NCBI RefSeq assembly: GCF_002575655.3
Contig: NC_053035.3
Span: 382,331,792-382,395,791 of the forward strand
Reading direction: 5' to 3'
Origin: Aegilops tauschii subsp. strangulata
Taxonomy: Eukaryota; Streptophyta; Magnoliopsida; Poales; Poaceae
DNA: 64,000 nt
Part shown: piece by piece, positions 58,185-64,000 of the stretch
Layout of the letters: the number at the start of each line of letters is the position of its first letter
Numbering within the stretch: position 1 is the stretch's first letter
Program-made: the position numbers and the translations under genes
The notes under the pieces: model-generated
What the model saw: the letters and a program-made list of their open reading frames with translations, nothing else
Told to the model about the DNA's origin: nothing
The model's database searches: none

Positions 58185-58485
58185 AGGCTTTCAATGACGA
58201 TGTGTTCGGCGCGCAGATTGTCTTCAGCATTGCATGGCAGGTCCGTCCTCCTCCGATGACTTCAAAGAGCTGTATTCGGCCTTCCATTTAATGATGTACC
58301 CATTGGCTTCTGTGCATTCATGGCTTCAACTTCCATGTGTCAAGCGAATACGAGAGGTCAGGGTATTTTTTGCACATAACACCTTGGCCATGTAACAAAG
58401 GCGTTTATTTAAAGAGATTGGATCTCAGATCCATTCCACACCAAGCGGAAAATCCTCAGAGCTTGCTAGGAGAAACCACTCCAAC

Positions 58486-61400
58486 ATGGCTAGCGCTCCT
58501 AGTTCTTTCTCCCGCCCCCACGGCTCCAAAAAAGGCGATTGGGAGAGATGTTCGGTACCCACAAGCAGTTGGTTAAGCTCCAAACACAGGGATTCCTTCC
58601 CCCTGCGGATCTGGTCCCTGTCCGAGCAGGATTGACTTCCTTCACAGGCGAAGTTCTGGCGGAAAATTTCCCCAATCCAACTAGGGGGGAACAGGTGTGC
58701 TTCGTACCCTACTTATTAAGAGGCGTTGGGTTTCAAATCCACCCTTTCCTCCGAGGACTCCTGGAGTATTACGGCCTCCAACTGCACAATCTCACGCCGG
58801 CCTCTATCCTGCACATCGCGGGTTTTGTTACCCTTTGCGAGCTCTTCCTGGGCTGTGAAGCCCACTTTGATTTGTGGAGGAAGCTATTCTGCCTCGTCCC
58901 TCGCAACCAAGAGGGGTCGATATTCGAGGTGGGCGGCGCCGAAGTATGGCGCATAGCCGACCGGATACCTGTTCGGCACACCGAAGAAGGCGTCCGAAGA
59001 GTGGCCTTCCGAATGGTTCTATATTGAGGACGTCGCTCTTCCTAACCCAGTCCAAATGGGTCTTCCAGAATTTTCAAGCGCCCCGTTGAAGAAACGCCAC
59101 AGCTGGCGCCCTCGGAGCCTCGAGGAGGAAGATAGCGCGGAAGTCCGTCAATTGATGGGCAAGATAAGGACACTTGCCAAGTTTGGACTATCAATAATCG
59201 AGGTAATGGCGACTTCCATAGTGCGGGGGGTCCAGACACTCCAATACAGAAGGCTTCCCATGTGGCACTATAATGGAGAAGATGACGCCTCACGCTGCGG
59301 TCGGAAGGGTCCGGACACCCTCGCCGCTTTGTCCAAAATATTGGCCGAACTGTACAAAGGGGAGAAAGAGGAGTTCACTCGTATTAAACGTCGAGATGGA
59401 TTTTCCATGTACAGTCCTCCTAGCTGGGTGAGTTCTAATCCCACTGCTTTACTCAATTCTCTCCCTGAGTCATTTTTAATGAGCATCAACCCATCCATTT
59501 GTAACAGGAATGGTGGAAGGCTACCAAGGGGATTCGTAGCCCCGCCCCATAGCCAGAGGATCACAACCGGGACCTTGACCCCGGATTCGAAGAGGATCCA
59601 GATATATTTGTCGAACTTGAGGATGGAGTATTCTACCAGGCGAGCTATGATGGTACCGAAGTGGCCATCACCGCTGATATCCCGGCCTCCTTCCTGCCAC
59701 GCATGTAAGTAATCAAGAGACACCTTCTTCGAAAGAACTTCCTCATTACGCCTCACCCACCGCACTATTTCATGCTCTAAAGGGGAGGCGCTCGACGCCT
59801 CAACATGCACCAGAGGCATCTCCTAAGAGAGTGGCACCCGCACCGAGAAAATCTTCGAAGAGGAAGCCGAACGACAACATGGCAGAGCCTTTATCAAAGA
59901 GGTATGGTTTTTTAATCATGCCCCCTCGTAGTCACATCAAACTGTGACATTATCTGCTGTGTCTTATCAGAAAAACGTTCGCCAGACTATGTCCAGGGAT
60001 CCTGCCGGCTGCGCCCCCACAAGTCAGGTTCCAGACCCTGCCTTAAAGGCGAGGGCTGATACAAGAGCGATGCCGGATTGTCCTTCCACAGAGAATTCGG
60101 ATGATGTATCCGTCACAAACTCTGAAGTGGAAAGCGCTATGAATCATCGGCGTCGGCGGGCCATTCTTCGCGAGCCCAGCTTTACAAAAGAGGCATTCAA
60201 CGCCTTCAGCTCGGCTGATGCATACGTCCGAGCTGCTCAAGACGGGCTTACCAGAGTCACAGACCGGTATTTGAAAGATATGCGGGTAAGTACATATTTG
60301 TACAAATTTGATAATTATATTCCAGTAGCCCCCGAGACTTGAAGCAGTTGATACAACTGATTTAAGGATCATTGTATTACCAGGTGCTCGCAGAGAAGAA
60401 CAACCTGTTGTCTCAAGAGCTGGAAAAGTGTCAGACCCAGCTACCTACTGCTACCACCGAACTGGATAAATCCAAGAAGGCATCGCCTGGTAATGTTCCC
60501 TTCCATCGAGTAAATATAATCATATACCAGAAATATTAATACTGTTTGTATTCCCCATGGCAGGATCGTCAGATCAACTGAAGGAGGCCCTGAAAGTCGC
60601 ACAAGCGGGTGAACAAGAGGCCAAAATGCAACTAGCCGTGGGCGAGCGTGTGCTGACACGGGTCAGGGATGAGAAAAATAAGTTGAAGGATTCGAACATC
60701 CTGCTGGGCGAAGAACTAAAAGACGTGCGAGCCCAGCTAGTCGACTCCGTGAAGGAGAATAAGAGACTACGAGGCGGCATATTCAGTATGTTTTTCAAAC
60801 TTGCCTCCCGATAATTCGGCGAGGGCAGGAACTGACAGATTTATGTCTGCAGGTATGCTGACTGGCCGCCCCGAAGAGGAAATGTCCGGATCTCAAGGCG
60901 ACCTGCTACAAGAGCTATCCGAGATGCACGAGCGAGTTCGGCAAGCAAAGCGAAGTGTTGTCGGCTTTATGGTCATCCGCCTCCCTTCCCGGAAGTATAG
61001 CGGAGCTTGTGGAGCTTTTCAAAGGAGTGCGGCGGCGTATTTGATTATGTTTTTCAAACTTGCCTCCCTATAATTCGGCGAGGGCAGGAACTGATAGATT
61101 TATGTCTGCAGGTATGCTGACTGGCCGTCCCGAAGAGGAAATGTCGGGATCTCAAGGCGACCTACTACAAGAGCTGTCCCAGATGCACGAGCGAGTTCGG
61201 CAAGCAATGCGAACTGTTGCCAAGGCTTTATGGCTATCCGCCTCCCTTCCCGGAAGTATGGCGGAGCTCGTGGAGCTATTCAAAGGAGCACGGCGGCGTA
61301 TTCGATCATGGAAAATATCAGCCTGCCGAGAAAGTGCGCGAGAGGCCTGGGCCATGGTGAAGACATGGTACACCAAGCTTGTTCCAAATCATATGGCCTA

Positions 61401-61548
61401 GGTCGGACCTAAAGAGTCAGATGGAAAAGAAATTCCAGTTAGTTTAGTATATGACCAAGTAAAGGTAGCCGCCGAATATTCCCAACAGGAATGTAAACTA
61501 GACAGCCTGTTAGACGGTATAGAGGAGGAAGTTTTTGAGTCCAAGTGA
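58486..61548 (+). pseudogene. Antisense accessory gene of E, Transposase_28 (putative gypsy type transposon) family
   Basis: The likely start is ATG 58486 (MASAPSSFSRPHGSKKG). The N-terminal domain (LRGVGFQIHPFLRGLLEYYG, then LCELFLGCEAHFDLW) is the PF04195 type, followed by KKRHSWRPRSLEEED, FGLSIIEVMATSIVRG and EDDASRCGRKGPDT. Likely introns begin at CTGG|GTGAGT (59427), GCAT|GTAAGT (59706), GCGG|GTAAGT (60292) and CCTG|GTAATG (60490). The 3' exons encode a coiled coil (60565-60780) and a helical tail (ARRRIRSWKISACRESAREA). Frameshifts lie near 58555 and 58965, and one 3' exon is duplicated. The protein's role in these elements is unknown. Confidence 0.72.
60788..61306 (+). repeat. 259-bp tandem duplication of a 3' exon in the E accessory gene
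   Basis: ATGTTTTTCAAACTTGCCTCC starts at 60788 and again at 61047, each followed by ATAATTCGGCGAGGGCAGGA, an acceptor-like TCTGCAG and an exon beginning GMLTGRPEEEMSGSQGDLLQ. The first copy has lost the continuing frame; the second continues to the stop. Confidence 0.9.
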
Positions 61549-62355
61549 CTATGTACTTCTATTGACATAATTGTCCCTAACCGGATTGTAAAACGATTGT
61601 CATGGCAGACCTGTTCGCTTTGACCTCTGGACCTGAAGGTGTGGAGTGTTACCGAATACCAAAGCGGCAATATAGACCGGGGTATGCGTGGAAACCAGGC
61701 GTAGGGGTCATAGTTGCTTCAACAAACAAGTTGTATCCGGCTAGCTATGTTATATTACATTGTAATTGTAAGAAACATCTTCCAGAGAGAATAGTTTCGT
61801 TAAGGGTTCCTTTCCCTGGGTGAACATGCGTTAATGTGCATGCCCGAACTGTGATTGAAAAATTGCAGTATTCGTAACATCTGGGGGTTCATAGTGTAAT
61901 GAGTGTGAAAACATCTTTAGTCCGCCAACCGAATATTCCCTTAAGAACGCTAGCTTTCGGCTTCACCCAGTCTGAGGTACACATCCGGATGACCCGGCAG
62001 TAACAATCGCAGAGGTGCTCCCTTTATGCCCTAGCCGAACAAACGGGAACGTAGGGCATAAGCACAGGAGCTAGGCAAACCAGCTTGGCCAAAACTTAAT
62101 TCATAATGATGCATATAATGGCGAAGAAAAGGTACATATGAGGAAAAGACACATATGTGGTGAGCTTGATGCTCGAAAAATAATAATAAGCTTCTGTACA
62201 GGAAGCCCCCAGGTATTATGGGCATACATATTTAAGGATGTGTACGTCATAGGTGTGTGGTTTAGCCGCACGAGAGCTTAAAGCTAGAAGAAAAGTTAAA
62301 GAGAGGAAAAAATAATGGAAATAAAGGGAGAAGAAGACGAGCAAAGAGTCCGGCT
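61549..62355. other. Spacer of element E between accessory gene and pol
   Basis: No coding region is supported. It is the convergent untranslated region between the plus-strand accessory gene and the minus-strand pol of E. Confidence 0.6.
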
Positions 62356-62498
62356 CTAGGCGTAGAATCTTCGGAGTCTGGAAGCGTTCCATGGGTTCGG
62401 CTCTAAGCGATTATCTGATGCATCACGCAGGCGGTATGCTCCTCCAGTGAGACCTTCGTCAATGATGCAGGGACCCTCCCACTTGTGCTTGAGTTTGT
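62356..62498 (-). pseudogene. Element E pol, C-terminal end of integrase
   Basis: The minus strand encodes the last 47 residues of a Gypsy integrase in one frame. The blocks KHKWEGPCIIDEGLTGGAYR and NPWNASRLRRFYA lead to a TAG at 62356-62358. This is the GPY/F-type tail without a chromodomain. The upstream part is cut off by the LTR of element F; its TSD (TTTGT, 62494-62498) lies within this codon stretch. Confidence 0.85.
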
Positions 62499-63402
62499 TG
62501 TCGGATCTAGGGTTCCGGCAAAACCCTTAAGGTTCGAACTCTGGGGTGCGCGTGAAGTTCTTTCCCTCCTACCGATCCACGCCCTAGCTTGCTAAGATCT
62601 CACGGACGAACTCGACGAACTCGCAACACAGAAAGACACGAGATTTATACTGGTGCGGGCCACCGTTGGGGTGTAATACCCTACTCCAGTGTGTGGTGGT
62701 GGATTGCCTCTTGGGCTGATGATGAGCAGGACAAGGGGAAGAACAGCCTCCTGAGGTTGAGGTGTTCTTGTGCTTGGTGAACTTGTGCGGTGCGAGCGTG
62801 ACTTGGTCCCTTCCCCCCCCCCCCTCTACTGTGGTGGCCAGCTCTACTTATATAGGCCCTGGTCCTCTCCCCAAATATTGAGCGGGAAGGGAGCCAACAA
62901 CGGCGGGCAGATTTGAAAGGGGACAACTAGTACAAGCTATCCTGACAAAAGTGGTCTTCGCCTGCAAAAGGCTCTGGCGATGACGCCGTCTTGGGCTCCA
63001 TGGTGACCTCCGCCTTGCCGTCCTGCTGGTCTAGGTCTCGTTGCACCGATATGGAAACCTTTGCTTGATGCCTCGGTACTCCGCGCCTGTGCCTGCCTCT
63101 TTAGCACCAAAGAGGAAACAAGGACGCCGTGCGCCCTGGCGCCCGCCTGGTGTCGATCGTCGTGGCTCACGTCACGAGAGCCTCGTGAGGTTTGCCTCGC
63201 CTTGATATCTCCGCTCCTCGTGAGCCTGCCTGGCTAGGCCGCTCCTGAGGAGGTCTTGCGTCGTCCGCCTCGCGAGGCTTGGCCCCTCGCGAAGTTCTTG
63301 ATTGACTTGTTGATGAAGATGGGCCATACGGCACGCTAGCCTGGCCACGCCATGGGCCGCAGGTAGGAAAGTCTGGGGACCCCCTTTCCCAGAACGCAGA
63401 CG
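62499..63402 (-). repeat. 3' LTR of element F
   Basis: On the minus strand it begins CGTCTGCGTTCTGGGAAAGG at 63402 (first T apparently mutated to C) and ends CCCTAGATCCGACA at 62499, 904 bp. A TATA-like CCTATATAAG on the minus strand lies near 62850. Runs of C at 62812-62823 are notable. Confidence 0.78.
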
Positions 63403-63419
63403 GTAGCCCCCGGGCCCAA
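63403..63419 (-). other. Polypurine tract of element F
   Basis: The minus strand reads TTGGGCCCGGGGGCTACC just before the LTR, closely like that of element E. Confidence 0.8.
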
Positions 63420-63643
63420 GGTGCGCTCGGGCTTGGCTTCGAGGCAAAGCCAAAGGTCAAGTACGGAGTGCCACGGGCCCCAAAAGCCCGCGGCCTCGGT
63501 TGACGCGTGGCGGTTGATTGGACGTGGGCGTCTCCGCTTCCCCACACTGCCTTGGCAACTGCTCGACTTGACAAGTCCCTGCGACATGGAAGGAAAACCA
63601 TCATTACCTGTGATCGTTGGAGGCGCCGGTTGGCCTCCTTCCG

Positions 63644-63651
63644 CTATAAAT
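63644..63651 (+). promoter_or_regulatory. TATA box of the antisense gene of F
   Basis: CTATAAAT lies 88 bp before the ATG at 63739. It is followed by a GGGGAGGGAGGGGCG stretch and a C/T-rich leader. It is on the strand opposite to the element's own transcript, so the accessory gene probably has its own promoter. Confidence 0.6.
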
Positions 63652-63738
63652 GGGGAGGGAGGGGCGTAGCCCCCGTCGCCCATATCTTCCCGGTTCACTT
63701 GCTTCTTTTCCCTTGCTCCACCGCTAGCAGTGCCACTA

Positions 63739-64000
63739 ATGGCGCCACGAAGGAAGTTCTCTGCCGCCGAGAAGGGGAAAGCCCCCCGCGAGGGGCCCGG
63801 CTCCCCGGTGCCCAAGCGCGGACGCGGCCGTCCGCACAAGCACGTCTCGACCCCCGCCGTGGCCCACTGTCGTGGCGGCGCAACACGCGGAGGGGGTCGC
63901 CCCAGCCATGGCGGTCCAGTTGATGAAGGGAGGCGCGCCATGGTGGAGCGGCCTCCCCGTCCGCGCTTTCACTCGGCGGAAGTGTCGTCGGAGTTCGTTG
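63739..64000 (+). CDS. Antisense accessory protein of F, AT-hook containing, partial
   Basis: ATG 63739 (MAPRRKFSAAEKGK) opens a frame with no stop to the window edge, at least 87 codons. Residues about 27-37 read KRGRGRPHKH, a classical AT-hook core (GRP flanked by basic residues), which binds the minor groove of AT-rich DNA. The rest is rich in Arg, Gly and Pro and probably disordered. Its place between the polypurine tract and pol, on the opposite strand, matches the Transposase_28 gene of element E. It may therefore be the N-terminal part of a related protein. The decisive domain would lie to the right of the window. Confidence 0.6.
   Translation, partial: MAPRRKFSAAEKGKAPREGPGSPVPKRGRGRPHKHVSTPAVAHCRGGATRGGGRPSHGGPVDEGRRAMVERPPRPRFHSAEVSSEFV

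Larger units (their letters stand above)
57700..62498 (-). mobile_element. Gypsy retrotransposon E (3' part) with antisense accessory gene
   Basis: Read on the minus strand, the window holds the last residues of pol (62498-62356), a spacer, a region coding on the opposite strand, a polypurine tract and the 3' LTR. This layout, with an antisense gene between pol and the 3' LTR, is known from Tat-lineage elements such as Grande and RIRE2. The rest of the element must lie to the right of element F, which is inserted at 62499. Left flank CCCTG (57695-57699) would be the TSD. Confidence 0.8.
62499..64000 (-). mobile_element. Gypsy retrotransposon F (3' end), inserted in the pol of E
   Basis: A 3' LTR on the minus strand is followed, going right, by a polypurine tract and an antisense reading frame. 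This repeats the layout of element E. The element continues beyond the window. The left flank TTTGT (62494-62498) is the expected TSD; its partner is not visible. Confidence 0.75.

Noticed and set aside
63507..63923. 138-codon plus-strand frame near the right edge
   Set aside because: It lacks an ATG at its start and overlaps in another frame the ATG-initiated AT-hook frame, which fits the TATA box position.

Overview
This window looks like intergenic DNA from a large grass genome of the wheat/barley tribe (Triticeae). The inference rests on LTRs with TGTTGGAAATATGCCC or TGATACGTCTCCAACG ends, BARE/WIS/Angela-type Copia polyproteins, CACTA transposons and target-site duplications (TSDs). I found no convincing intact host gene, no rRNA or tRNA gene and no CRISPR array. 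Almost all of it is nested transposable elements, several of which can be delimited to the base by matching TSDs.

Left part (1-27030). The oldest recognisable layer is a decayed hAT-type transposase gene (TTF/ZMYM1-like, DUF4371 plus hAT dimerisation domain) on the minus strand. It is split between 24558-26325 and 2581-2892. A 21.7 kb minus-strand Gypsy element (A, 2893-24557) sits in the middle of it. Inside A lie three solo LTRs (3179-4167, 5536-6168, 6531-7840) and a minus-strand BARE/WIS/Angela-type Copia element (B, 9484-19568). B in turn carries a small CACTA element (11702-13279). A further solo LTR (856-2242) and a partial LTR (1-326) lie beside the hAT remnant.

Middle part (27031-45790). 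Element C (27031-37811, plus strand) is a Gypsy chromovirus with a 4.1 kb 5' LTR, an uninterrupted gag-pol with C-terminal chromodomain, and a 267-codon extra reading frame between PBS and gag. Its 3' LTR is cut after 949 bp. CACTA-type sequence rich in tandem repeats follows. Then comes a pair of inverted, homologous, unrecognised genes: one open (42901-43377), one broken (44012-44380).

Right part (45791-64000). Element D (45791-55680, plus strand) is a BARE/WIS/Angela-type Copia whose polyprotein frame is broken only by a Gypsy solo LTR (52240-53396). After about 2 kb of unassigned DNA come two minus-strand Gypsy elements, E and F, with F inserted into the end of E's pol. Each carries a plus-strand accessory gene next to its 3' LTR: in E an intron-bearing, broken Transposase_28-family gene, in F an AT-hook protein that runs off the window.

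Functionally, C and D are the only elements with near-complete replication gene sets. A, B, E and F are decayed or partial. The accessory reading frame of C, the antisense genes of E and F, and the duplicated gene pair at 43-44 kb are the parts most worth following up.
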